Assembly: GCF_000311725.1 (NCBI RefSeq)
Contig: NZ_HE978512.1
Location: 556,130 to 620,129, forward strand
Length of the DNA: 64,000 nucleotides
Direction: 5' to 3'
DNA from: Robertmurraya massiliosenegalensis JC6
GTDB lineage: Bacteria; Bacillota; Bacilli; Bacillales; Cytobacillaceae
Shown: positions 26,164 to 35,783 of the stretch, piece after piece
Position numbering within the stretch: the first letter of the stretch is position 1
Layout: every line of letters starts with the position of its first letter
The notes under the pieces: generated by a model
Seen by the model: only the letters and a program-made list of their open reading frames with translations
Database searches by the model: none
Told to the model about the DNA's origin: nothing
Made by a program: the position numbers and the translations under genes

Positions 26164-27685
26164 TATTGGGACTACCAGTACAAAAGCCGTGTTATTTAGT
26201 GAACAAGGCGAAGTCATTCAACAAGAAAATATCGGATATCCCCTTCATACGCCAGATATATCTACAGCTGAACAAAATCCTGAAGAAATTTTTCAAGCAG
26301 TTCAACAAGTAATGACATTGATTATGAAAAAACATTCTAAGAAAAAGCTATTATTTGTGTCATTTAGCAGTGCGATGCACAGTGTTATTGCGATGGACGA
26401 ACAGGATCAACCTCTTACTCCAGTTATCACTTGGGCAGATAATCGCAGCGAAGGATGGGCTCGAAAGATCAACGAAGAATGGAATGGTCATGAAATTTAT
26501 AGACGGACTGGGACACCGATTCATCCGATGTCCCCCTTATGTAAAGTTGCCTGGATTGTTCATGAACGACCAGAAATTGCGACAAGGACGAAAAAATATA
26601 TTGGAATTAAAGAATATATTTTTAAAAAGTTCTTTCACCAATATGTCGTTGATCATTCGTTAGCATCTTGCATGGGGATGATGAACCTTCATACGTTAGA
26701 CTGGGATGAGGAAGCCTTATCGCTTGCAGGAATCACAAGGGATCAATTATCAACGCTTGTTCCGACAACAAAGTCTTTCACCGGCTGTGATCCTGATTTA
26801 GCAAAACAAATCGGCATCGATCCAGAGCTTCCTTTTATCATCGGCGCTAGTGATGGCGTTCTTTCTAATTTAGGTGTCAATGCTTTCCGAAAAGGTGAAA
26901 TTGCGATCACGATTGGGACAAGCGGAGCGATTCGCACGGTTATCGACCAACCGCAAACGGATCCAAACGGAAGAACATTTTGTTATGCTTTAACAGAAAA
27001 CCATTGGGTTATTGGTGGTCCTGTCAATAACGGCGGTGTGATCCTGCGCTGGATTCGTGATGAATTAGCCTCTTCTGAGATTGAAACAGCGCAAAGATTA
27101 GGAATTGACCCGTATGAACGATTAACGAAAATTGCTGAAGAGGTGCGACCTGGTGCGGATGGATTAATTTTCCACCCCTATCTTGCCGGGGAACGCGCTC
27201 CACTGTGGAATCCAGATGTACGCGGCTCATTTTTTGGATTGACACTTTCCCATAAGAAAGAGCATATGATTCGAGCTGCCCTTGAAGGCGTTCTATACAA
27301 TTTATATACAGTATTTCAAGCATTAATCGAATGTATGGATGGTCCTGTGACAAGAATTCAAGCAACGGGTGGCTTTGCAAGATCAACCGTTTGGAGACAA
27401 ATGCTAGCCGATATTTTTGAATCGGAGGTCGTCGTTCCCGAAAGCTATGAAAGTTCATGTCTTGGCGCATGCATACTAGGACTTTATGCGACAGGAAAAG
27501 TGGATTCGTTTGAGGTCGTAAACGAAATGGTCGGTGAAACGGTGAAACATACGCCAAATGAAGAAGCAATACAGGAATACCGACAATTGCTCCCGATCTT
27601 CACGAGCCTCTCTACGAAATTAAAAGATGAATATACACAGATTGCAAATTATCAAAGAAACATTGTGAATACAGCAAGACACTAG
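26138..27685 (+). CDS. gntK: Gluconokinase (FGGY family)
   Basis: A 515-residue FGGY carbohydrate kinase. The phosphate-1 motif is GIDIGTTSTKAVLF at residues 7-20. The substrate region holds MHSVIAMD and WADNRSEGWA; the adenosine loop shows ATGGFARSTVWRQMLADIF near residue 408. Length and gene context match B. subtilis GntK, which phosphorylates D-gluconate to 6-phosphogluconate. The ATG at 26138 follows AAAGGAG; a second ATG directly after it may also serve. Confidence 0.95.
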   Translation: MMNYMLGIDIGTTSTKAVLFSEQGEVIQQENIGYPLHTPDISTAEQNPEEIFQAVQQVMTLIMKKHSKKKLLFVSFSSAMHSVIAMDEQDQPLTPVITWADNRSEGWARKINEEWNGHEIYRRTGTPIHPMSPLCKVAWIVHERPEIATRTKKYIGIKEYIFKKFFHQYVVDHSLASCMGMMNLHTLDWDEEALSLAGITRDQLSTLVPTTKSFTGCDPDLAKQIGIDPELPFIIGASDGVLSNLGVNAFRKGEIAITIGTSGAIRTVIDQPQTDPNGRTFCYALTENHWVIGGPVNNGGVILRWIRDELASSEIETAQRLGIDPYERLTKIAEEVRPGADGLIFHPYLAGERAPLWNPDVRGSFFGLTLSHKKEHMIRAALEGVLYNLYTVFQALIECMDGPVTRIQATGGFARSTVWRQMLADIFESEVVVPESYESSCLGACILGLYATGKVDSFEVVNEMVGETVKHTPNEEAIQEYRQLLPIFTSLSTKLKDEYTQIANYQRNIVNTARH

Positions 27686-27728
27686 GGACAACTCCCTTAA
27701 CAACACGGAGAAAAAGGAGAAGAGAATA

Positions 27729-29126
27729 TTGAATACGATTGGTGTTATTGGATTAGGAGTTATGGGTAGTAATATTGCCTTAAATATGGCAAACAACGGC
27801 GAGAAAGTAGCTGTCTATAATTACACACGAGATTTAACAGATAAGCTCACCGAGAAATTAAATGGTCAAACGGTTACTCCTTATTATGAAATTGATGCCT
27901 TTGTCCAATCATTAGAAAGGCCGCGGAAAATCTTTTTGATGGTAACGGCGGGAGCTGCCATTGATTCAGTCATCCATTCCTTGCTTCCTCATCTTGAACA
28001 AGGAGATATCATCATGGATGGTGGTAACTCCCATTATAAAGATACCGAACGTCGCTATGATGAGTTGAAGGAAAAAGGGCTTGGGTATTTAGGAATTGGG
28101 ATTTCCGGCGGTGAAGTAGGAGCTTTAACAGGGCCATCTATTATGCCTGGTGGAGACCGTGATGTCTATGAAAAAGCTGCTCCGATTCTTACTAAAATAG
28201 CTGCACAAGTGGATGGTAACCCATGCTGTGTGTATATCGGCCCAAAAGGAGCCGGACACTTCGTGAAGATGGTCCATAATGGGATTGAGTATGCAGATAT
28301 GCAGCTCATTGCTGAAGCCTATACGTTTTTACGAGAAAAGCTCCAATTATCGGTTGAGGAAATTGCTGATATTTTTGAAGAATGGAATGCAGGAGAACTT
28401 CAAAGTTATTTAATCGAGATTACTGCTGAAATTTTAAGAAAAAAGGATGAAAAAACAGGACAACCACTTATTGATGTCATTCTCGATAAAGCGGGGCAAA
28501 AAGGAACAGGAAAATGGACGAGTATCCAAGCAATTGACCATGGGATCCCGACATCAATCATTACAGAATCCCTCTTTGCTCGGTATATTTCAGCCTTAAA
28601 AGAGGAACGTATGACGGCACAATCGCTCTTAACTGGTCCAGAACAGGAGCCGTCTCTGCTAGATAAACAAATATGGGTGGAACTTGTCAGACAAGCTTTA
28701 TATATGGGGAAAATTTGTGCTTATGCTCAAGGGTTCAACCAGTATAAAATGACTTCCGAGCTTTTTGACTGGAAACTGCCGTTAAAAGATATTGCCCTCA
28801 TTTTCCGTGGTGGCTGCATCATCCGTGCACAATTTCTAAATGTAATCAGCGAAGCGTACGAAGAACAAGATCGTTTAGCAAATTTATTAATCGCACCTTA
28901 TTTTGCTGAGAAGATGAAAGATTATCAAAATGGACTGCGAAAAGTCGTTTGTGAGGGAATCGTGTCAGGAGTTGCATTTCCTTGCCTCAGCTCTTCCTTG
29001 ACCTATTATGATAGCTATCGTACTGGAAGATCCAACGCTCACTTACTTCAGGCACAACGTGATTATTTCGGTGCCCATACGTATGAGCGCACAGATGCTG
29101 AAGGATTTTTTCATACGAATTGGTGA
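27729..29126 (+). CDS. gntZ: 6-phosphogluconate dehydrogenase (decarboxylating), GntZ type
   Basis: A 465-residue enzyme converting 6-phosphogluconate to ribulose 5-phosphate and CO2. The Rossmann motif GLGVMGSNIALNMANNG is at the N-terminus, the substrate motif is GISGGEVGALTGPSIMPGG, and the catalytic Lys/Asn are in GAGHFVKMVHNGIEY. The protein closely follows B. subtilis GntZ as remembered. The TTG start follows AAAAAGGAGAAGAG. Its position after gntK gives a short path from gluconate into the pentose phosphates. No gluconate permease gene (gntP) is present in this operon. Confidence 0.94.
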   Translation: MNTIGVIGLGVMGSNIALNMANNGEKVAVYNYTRDLTDKLTEKLNGQTVTPYYEIDAFVQSLERPRKIFLMVTAGAAIDSVIHSLLPHLEQGDIIMDGGNSHYKDTERRYDELKEKGLGYLGIGISGGEVGALTGPSIMPGGDRDVYEKAAPILTKIAAQVDGNPCCVYIGPKGAGHFVKMVHNGIEYADMQLIAEAYTFLREKLQLSVEEIADIFEEWNAGELQSYLIEITAEILRKKDEKTGQPLIDVILDKAGQKGTGKWTSIQAIDHGIPTSIITESLFARYISALKEERMTAQSLLTGPEQEPSLLDKQIWVELVRQALYMGKICAYAQGFNQYKMTSELFDWKLPLKDIALIFRGGCIIRAQFLNVISEAYEEQDRLANLLIAPYFAEKMKDYQNGLRKVVCEGIVSGVAFPCLSSSLTYYDSYRTGRSNAHLLQAQRDYFGAHTYERTDAEGFFHTNW

Positions 29127-29135
29127 TGGTAAGCT

Positions 29136-29399
29136 CCTACAAAATGTAGGAAGCTTTTGGTTTGCCTAATTCGAGCCAACCATCTCTCCCCCTTAAGCGG
29201 AGTTTTTCCTGTTATCTCCTCAAAGGAGTCCCTTTTTGGGGAAATAACGGAAGATTTTCCGCTTATGGAGAGCAAAATCGTTTATTTGAGCATTTTTTGA
29301 GGGAATAGCAGGAATTTTTCCTGTTATTTCGGCTCTTTTTCATGATGCTTGCTCATTAAGCGGAATTTTTCCTGTTATGTTTTCATACCGATATTCCTA
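29136..29399 (+). repeat. Interspersed repeat family 1, copy B (~265 bp)
   Basis: Same start (CCTACA-AAA-TGTAGG) and same order of GGAATTTTTCC units as copies A and C, in the same orientation. It lacks the last ~60 bp seen in A and C: similarity ends after TTTTCATACCGAT. It lies right after gntZ. Confidence 0.88.
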
Positions 29400-29503
29400 T
29401 TAAAAGTAGTACATTGATAACAGGACCCATCACTATGCAAAAGTGATAGATCGGATACTAGAATCTCTCTTAGAGCCGCTATAGAAATCATGATTTATCG
29501 TTC

Positions 29504-29539
29504 AAAAAAAGCTCTCCAGGATCCCGGAGAGCTTTTTTG
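29504..29539. terminator. Bidirectional terminator between gntZ and the purine permease
   Basis: AAAAAAGCTCTCC pairs with GGAGAGCTTTTTT around AGGATCCC. A and T runs flank the stem on both strands. Confidence 0.88.
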
Positions 29540-29540
29540 A

Positions 29541-30830
29541 TTAACCCATTATATGAAAAACAAAGTTGAAAAGAAATAGACTGGCAATGACGTATAGCGT
29601 CACCGAGACTTCTTTCGCTTTTCCAATCGCAATTTTCAAGATCGGATACAAAATGAATCCAACGGCAATTCCATCTGCAATGCTGTACGTGAAAGGAATC
29701 ATGGCGATGATAAAAATCGCTGGAAAGCTTTCACTCAAATCTCCTAAATTCAGATTACGAATGTTTTGCAGCATTAATCCACCAATAATGATCAAGATCG
29801 GCGCAACGGCGCTATTCGGGATCAGTTTAATGACCGGAATAAAAAATGCGGAAAGAAGAAACAAAAGACCGGTCGTCACAGTCGTTAAACCTGTTCTTCC
29901 GCCTGCAGCCATTCCTGCGGTACTTTCTACTGTTGCTACTGTCGGGCTTGAACCAAACAGACCGGATAGAAAGACAGATACCGAATTAGCTTGAAATGCA
30001 CGGGAAAATCGGTCTGAACGATTAATGAAAGAAACATGACCATGTACCAATCCGATGTTTTCAAAGACGAGCACCATCGTTAAGGAAAAGACCGCAATCC
30101 AAAAACCTAATGAGAGGATATTGTCAAAAGACAAGGCCCCAAATACCCCCATATAATCAGAAAGAGAAAAGGCGTCTGCCTCTGATTGCTGGAAATCAAT
30201 AAGTCCAAAAGCCCAAGCCAGCACCGTTCCCACCACGACTGTAATGAGAAAGTTTCCAGGTACATTGCGTAAAAATAAAATGATCGCTATGAGAAATGTG
30301 AACACCGTTGCCAGCACTTGCGGTTCGCCTAACTCCCCTAATGCAATAATCGAATTGGTACCCTTTTCGACAATGCCCCCCTTTTCAAGGCCAATGAGCA
30401 TGAGAAAGAATCCAAGTCCAATCGTGATCGCTTCTTTTAAGGACTGGGGAATTGCCTCACTCAGTGTTTTAGAAAAGCGTGAGAATGCCACGATCATAAA
30501 AATGATCCCTGAAACAAAGACAACGGCTAGTGCTTCTTGCCATGACATCCCCATCGATTGAACAATGGTGTACGAAAATAAGGCATTCACGCCCATCCCT
30601 GGTACGAGGAGAATCGGAACATTTGCCCAAAAACCCATCAGTAAGCAACCTACAAAAGAGGTGATAATCGTCGCTAAAATTGCCGCTTCTAATGGAATTC
30701 CCGCTTCTGATAGAATCAGAGAATTGACCGCAATAATATAGACGATCGTAAAAAAGCTCACAATTCCTGCTAGCAGCTCCCGCTTGATCGTTGTCTCATT
30801 CTTTTCCAGTTGAAAAAGTTGATTAAACAT
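29541..30830 (-). CDS. Purine (guanine/hypoxanthine/adenine) permease, AzgA family
   Basis: A 429-residue NCS2/AzgA-type transporter with about 12-14 hydrophobic segments. The family start RELLAGIVSFFTIVYIIAVN is present, with PGMGVNALFSYTIV in helix 3 and the substrate-site region GLVHGHVSFINR later. B. subtilis PbuG and PbuO belong here; the preferred base cannot be told. No purine riboswitch signature is seen in the ~185 bp upstream. Confidence 0.9.
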   Translation of the reverse strand: MFNQLFQLEKNETTIKRELLAGIVSFFTIVYIIAVNSLILSEAGIPLEAAILATIITSFVGCLLMGFWANVPILLVPGMGVNALFSYTIVQSMGMSWQEALAVVFVSGIIFMIVAFSRFSKTLSEAIPQSLKEAITIGLGFFLMLIGLEKGGIVEKGTNSIIALGELGEPQVLATVFTFLIAIILFLRNVPGNFLITVVVGTVLAWAFGLIDFQQSEADAFSLSDYMGVFGALSFDNILSLGFWIAVFSLTMVLVFENIGLVHGHVSFINRSDRFSRAFQANSVSVFLSGLFGSSPTVATVESTAGMAAGGRTGLTTVTTGLLFLLSAFFIPVIKLIPNSAVAPILIIIGGLMLQNIRNLNLGDLSESFPAIFIIAMIPFTYSIADGIAVGFILYPILKIAIGKAKEVSVTLYVIASLFLFNFVFHIMG

Positions 30831-30969
30831 CTATAATACCTAACTATTCAATTAGCCCTCTCCCTACCCGCTCTCCCTAAAAAATAGGTGAGCCACAATC
30901 AATAATTCTAGCAAACAACTCGCATTCTGCCAAGATTTATGAAATAACAACTATTTTCCAGCACAAATA

Positions 30970-31000
30970 AGCACAATGAATCTTATCATTCACTGTGCTT
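30970..31000 (-). terminator. Hairpin after the HAAS protein gene
   Basis: AGCACAATGAAT pairs with ATTCACTGTGCT (one mismatch). The following T tract on the minus strand is poor (TTATTTGT). Confidence 0.5.
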
Positions 31001-31015
31001 TGACGTTAACAAACA

Positions 31016-32029
31016 TTATTTACTTTTCCTCACTCTTAAGAAACCATCAACAGCATCCCAAACTAATGCTAGTAACCATAGAATAAATAGCCAGATTGTC
31101 GTTTTCTCCCAAATAACCTTAACTACATTATAAGCTTCACTCCCAGAAGAGATAAGCCCATTTTCAATTAATTGATTCATAAAGTTTGGATTCCAAATAG
31201 CCGGCTCTGCAATGATGAATAGTAAACCAATACAGGAAATGATATTTACGATAGTTGTAAATAGAACAAGCTTCATCGTCCATCTTCCATAAATTAATTT
31301 CACGCATTCCTTTATGATCCCAAAACCGAACATCAATACAATAAAAAAGAAATAATAACCATACAATTCTTCGTTAAAAATTGGAATTACCTTACGAAAC
31401 TTCCCATCTTCAAAGAACCACACACCGAAGTACTCATGAGAAAATCCGAATATCACCAATAAAATAATTAGAATTACTATTCCAGTTATTGCTTCTCCTC
31501 GCTTTACTTGCCCTTTTGGATCTGGAATTGCTGGTAAATCAGAAGGTGCCCAGCCTTGCTTTATCTTCTTAGTCGTCTTGTTCAACTCTTTCTCAGCTGA
31601 AAATTGAATCATCGCAAATACAAATGTCGTCCAGCCATAAGCCATCGGTAGGCCAGTTACTAAGGAAATGATACAAGAAATGAAAGATTGTAAAATAGAA
31701 GGTGGATCCAAAATAATGTTGATGATAAACCCCACTCCAATAACAGCCCCAGTGGAAATTAATGCAATTTTTAATACCATCATATAAGGATCGAATAACT
31801 CTGGACCAATTAAATAGCGCTTACTTTCTCGGTATTTTTCTGCTAATTTCCGTGGTTCCCCTAACTCCAGCAAGACTTCCTCTACATGCTCTTCTATCCC
31901 TTGACCATCTTGCACTCGTTCTTCAAGCATATCTTCAATTAAACTACGCAGCTCTTTAGCAATATCATCCCTTTGTGAATGGGGGAGTTTTTGTGTCACT
32001 GCGTAAATATACCGTTCAATGGTTTCCAT
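31016..32029 (-). CDS. Membrane protein with N-terminal HAAS signalling domain
   Basis: A 337-residue protein. Residues 1-70 (ETIERYIYAVTQKLPHSQRDDIAKELR... VEEVLLELGEPRKLAEKYRE) form a HAAS (helical, DUF1700-like) domain, which usually sits next to PadR regulators. Six to seven hydrophobic helices follow. It begins directly at the PadR stop codon with GGAGG inside the upstream gene, so the two are co-translated. In other Bacillus species such pairs act as membrane-linked switches; the signal here is unknown. Confidence 0.78.
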   Translation of the reverse strand: METIERYIYAVTQKLPHSQRDDIAKELRSLIEDMLEERVQDGQGIEEHVEEVLLELGEPRKLAEKYRESKRYLIGPELFDPYMMVLKIALISTGAVIGVGFIINIILDPPSILQSFISCIISLVTGLPMAYGWTTFVFAMIQFSAEKELNKTTKKIKQGWAPSDLPAIPDPKGQVKRGEAITGIVILIILLVIFGFSHEYFGVWFFEDGKFRKVIPIFNEELYGYYFFFIVLMFGFGIIKECVKLIYGRWTMKLVLFTTIVNIISCIGLLFIIAEPAIWNPNFMNQLIENGLISSGSEAYNVVKVIWEKTTIWLFILWLLALVWDAVDGFLRVRKSK

Positions 32030-32377
32030 TTAATTACCTCCTTTGTTTTCAAGCAGTGTATCTAAGCTTTCCACCATACTTTTCCACTCGACAACAAGTT
32101 GTTCAAAAACTTCTTTTCCCGTTTCACTCAGAAGATAATATTTCCGAGGTCTGGCTTCATTTGTATCCCATTTACTTTCCAAAAGTCCTTGCTTTTCTAA
32201 TCTGCGAAGTAAAGGATACAAGGTCCCCGGTTCCACCGGGAAATCCCTCTCCTCTAAGGAAGCTACAAGAGAATAACCGTACTGTGGTTCGAACAGTTGA
32301 CTTAAGACGCCAATTGTCAGTGTCCCTCTTCTTAACTCCTGCATTAATTTATCTAAATGTTCATTTGTATCGTTCAT
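32030..32377 (-). CDS. PadR family transcriptional regulator
   Basis: A 115-residue PadR-type winged-helix protein. Typical residues are GTLTIGVLSQL, GYSLVASL, VEPGTLYPLLRRLEKQGLLES and RKYYLLSETGKE. The ATG at 32377 is chosen because AGGAG lies 8 nt upstream; an earlier in-frame start lacks it. It should repress its own operon with the adjacent HAAS membrane protein. Confidence 0.9.
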   Translation of the reverse strand: MNDTNEHLDKLMQELRRGTLTIGVLSQLFEPQYGYSLVASLEERDFPVEPGTLYPLLRRLEKQGLLESKWDTNEARPRKYYLLSETGKEVFEQLVVEWKSMVESLDTLLENKGGN

Positions 32378-32474
32378 ATCATCAACTCCTATTTTTATAA
32401 TACTGTGCGTCATACACTATTGTCAAACCTATATTATTAAATAATGTAAAATATTGAATAAATATATTAAAAAA

Positions 32475-32563
32475 GTCATCCCAAATACTTCTTGGAATGA
32501 CCTCAAATCATTTAACAGTACTCATTTTTGATACAAAAAAAGTGAAGATATCCATCTTCACTT
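32475..32563 (-). terminator. Tandem terminators of the maltose operon
   Basis: On the minus strand AAGTGAAGAT-GGAT-ATCTTCACTT (32563-32540) is followed by seven T. A second hairpin, GTCATTCCAA paired with TTGGGATGAC (32501-32475), is followed by six T. Both lie after the EIIA gene. Confidence 0.88.
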
Positions 32564-32579
32564 GCGTTACGTTCGATCA

Positions 32580-33071
32580 TTATTTTACTTCTATAGTTAA
32601 GATTTCATCCTGACCGGCACGGACAGATTGCTTTTCACTTTTCGAAATCGACTGCATTTGATCCGTGTTTGTGATGATGACAGGAATCATATCACTAGCA
32701 GCTTTCTCTCTCACTAACTCTGGATCAAAGGTAATTAATTTGTCTCCAGGTTTTACAGAATCTCCTGTTGCTACATGAGCTTCGAAGCCCTCACCATTCA
32801 TCTCGACAGTTTCAAGTCCGATATGGATTAAGATTTCAACGCCATTCTTCGTTTCAAGCCCTACGGCATGCTTTGTTGGGAACACTTGAACGATTTTCCC
32901 TTCAATTGGGGAAACAACTGTCCCATTTAAAGGTTTAATCGCAACACCATCTCCCATCATTTTTTGAGAAAAAACTGGATCTGGCACTTCTGATAATGGA
33001 ATGATCTCTCCATCCACAGGTGAATAAATGGGAACTTTCGTCTCTTTTTTACCAAATAATTTGGACAACAT
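32580..33071 (-). CDS. PTS glucose-family enzyme IIA component
   Basis: A 163-residue single-domain IIA-Glc protein. The phosphorylated His is in ILIHIGLETVEMNG near residue 91, and a second active-site His lies in VFPTKHAVGLETK near residue 69. The N-terminus (SPVDGEIIPLSEVPDPVFS) is typical. The PTS IICB protein of this operon lacks a IIA domain, so this protein is the likely phosphate donor. It ends the operon and is followed by two terminators. Confidence 0.93.
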   Translation of the reverse strand: MLSKLFGKKETKVPIYSPVDGEIIPLSEVPDPVFSQKMMGDGVAIKPLNGTVVSPIEGKIVQVFPTKHAVGLETKNGVEILIHIGLETVEMNGEGFEAHVATGDSVKPGDKLITFDPELVREKAASDMIPVIITNTDQMQSISKSEKQSVRAGQDEILTIEVK

Positions 33072-33089
33072 AAAAAATGACCACCTTTC

Positions 33090-33542
33090 TTATGAAAAGA
33101 TTGTTAATTTTAATAAAATAAATCCAGCAAATAGTGATAATACAAGGAGAACTCCTGCCACTAGCTTTTCAACGGTTGTTAATGGTTGTGGAATTGAAGT
33201 GGATGGGAGCTTTCTTTTTGCTAAAAAAGCAAGAATCACCATAATGATATTCCCTACAACTAATTGAGAAATCAGCATAAACGTAAGGAATCGGTCTCCT
33301 CTCCCTTTTCTCACTCGTTCCTCTTTTGGGATTTGATTAAGAAAATGACCCCATATCGGATTAATAAAACCAATCAACATAATAACCGCATAGATGGGCT
33401 GTGAATTCAAAAAACCTTCAATTGATTGCTCGCTACCCTGTATGACTAAAAATAAATAAACCACATAGAGAATGGGAATCAGTACCGATAATATGAGGAT
33501 TGTTGTATACCATTTGTTTGTGTTATTCTGTTGTATCTTCAT
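33090..33542 (-). CDS. Four-helix membrane protein of the maltose operon, function unknown
   Basis: A 150-residue protein from the ATG at 33542 (AAGGAG upstream). Its start lies within the last 20 bp of the RpiR regulator gene. Four hydrophobic helices are seen (WYTTILILSVLIPILYVVYL; YAVIMLIGFINP; FMLISQLVVGNIIMVILAF; LVAGVLLVLSLFAGFIL). I do not recognise the family. Its position between malR and the EIIA gene suggests a link to the maltose system, but nothing in the sequence shows how. Confidence 0.65.
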   Translation of the reverse strand: MKIQQNNTNKWYTTILILSVLIPILYVVYLFLVIQGSEQSIEGFLNSQPIYAVIMLIGFINPIWGHFLNQIPKEERVRKGRGDRFLTFMLISQLVVGNIIMVILAFLAKRKLPSTSIPQPLTTVEKLVAGVLLVLSLFAGFILLKLTIFS

Positions 33543-34299
33543 TATCGTCTCGCTCCTTTTCAAGCGCAAAATTCAAATATCCTCTATAAATAAGGTCTAG
33601 AATAGAAAATAACCCGATAAAGGATCGATGTTCAAAACCATAATATCGCCCAAGCTTTGTCGACTCATAGTAAACATTGTACGTAGAAAGTTCTGCTAGC
33701 TTATTATTTTTGAAGCTAGTAATTGAAAGTGTCGGAACCCCTCGGAAAGAGAGTTGCCTAACACTATTCATAATATTGGTCACATCACCGCTTAATGAAA
33801 TGATCATGACAAGGTCGTTCTGCTTAATTCGAGAAAGAAGAATATCAAATTCCCGTTCTGCTGGGATAATGAACATCTTTTTATCACAGGCAATGAGATT
33901 GCGTGATAACTCTTCCATTGCATTCTTTTGACCCCAGCCAGTTGCAAAGCCATAAATGGTTTCTGCCTCATGGATATGCTGATAAACCGGTTCCATTTGA
34001 TTCTGTTTAAATAATTTCCTTGTCATCTCGATCTCTTCTACTTGAATGTCAAATAGATTTTGATGTTCTTTCATCTCTAATTGTTCGTTTTTTAGACTAT
34101 ACTTAAACTCACTATAACCACTAAAGCCTAATTTCTGTGTCATTCGTAAGATTGAAGACTTAGACATAGCACATGCCTTTGCCAATTCCATTATACTCAT
34201 ATTGCTACAGGCATCGATATGATTGAGAACATATTGTAATGTTTCTAAATCATTTTCTGTTAATTTATCATAATGTTTGTTGATTAAATCCTGAAGCAT
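33523..34299 (-). CDS. malR: RpiR/MurR family regulator of the maltose operon (MalR/GlvR-like)
   Basis: A 258-residue RpiR-type regulator. The N-terminal helix-turn-helix is seen as NMSIMELAKACAMSKSSILRMTQKLGFSGYSEFKY. A SIS sugar-phosphate-binding domain follows from about residue 105 (IYGFATGWGQKNAMEEL; VMIISLSGDVTNIMNSVRQL). The ATG at 34299 has GGAGG 8 nt upstream; another two codons earlier is too close to it. In B. subtilis the RpiR-type MalR (YfiA) activates malARP; the same gene set here supports that role. Confidence 0.85.
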   Translation of the reverse strand: MLQDLINKHYDKLTENDLETLQYVLNHIDACSNMSIMELAKACAMSKSSILRMTQKLGFSGYSEFKYSLKNEQLEMKEHQNLFDIQVEEIEMTRKLFKQNQMEPVYQHIHEAETIYGFATGWGQKNAMEELSRNLIACDKKMFIIPAEREFDILLSRIKQNDLVMIISLSGDVTNIMNSVRQLSFRGVPTLSITSFKNNKLAELSTYNVYYESTKLGRYYGFEHRSFIGLFSILDLIYRGYLNFALEKERDDNEDTTE

Positions 34300-34382
34300 A
34301 CTCATTCCCTCCAACAAATCGCATAACAATTCTATTATAGCCTTTTATCGGGAGAGAGCATAATAAATACCAGTTTACAAAT

Positions 34383-34416
34383 AGGGGGAGAGCCGCTCGT
34401 TCGACTTCTCCCCTTT
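34383..34416. terminator. Hairpin between malA and malR
   Basis: GGGGAGA and TCTCCCC form a stem around a 15-nt loop. The T run is on the plus-strand side only, so on the minus strand it may protect or process mRNA rather than end transcription. Confidence 0.45.
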
Positions 34417-34422
34417 TTTTGA

Positions 34423-35760
<1,338 letters not shown>

Positions 35761-35783
35761 TTATGTTTCTCTGCCTTAACTCT

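Noticed and set aside
30831..31015. Purine riboswitch upstream of the AzgA permease gene
   Set aside because: No conserved purine-aptamer core or following terminator/antiterminator pair could be seen on the minus strand.
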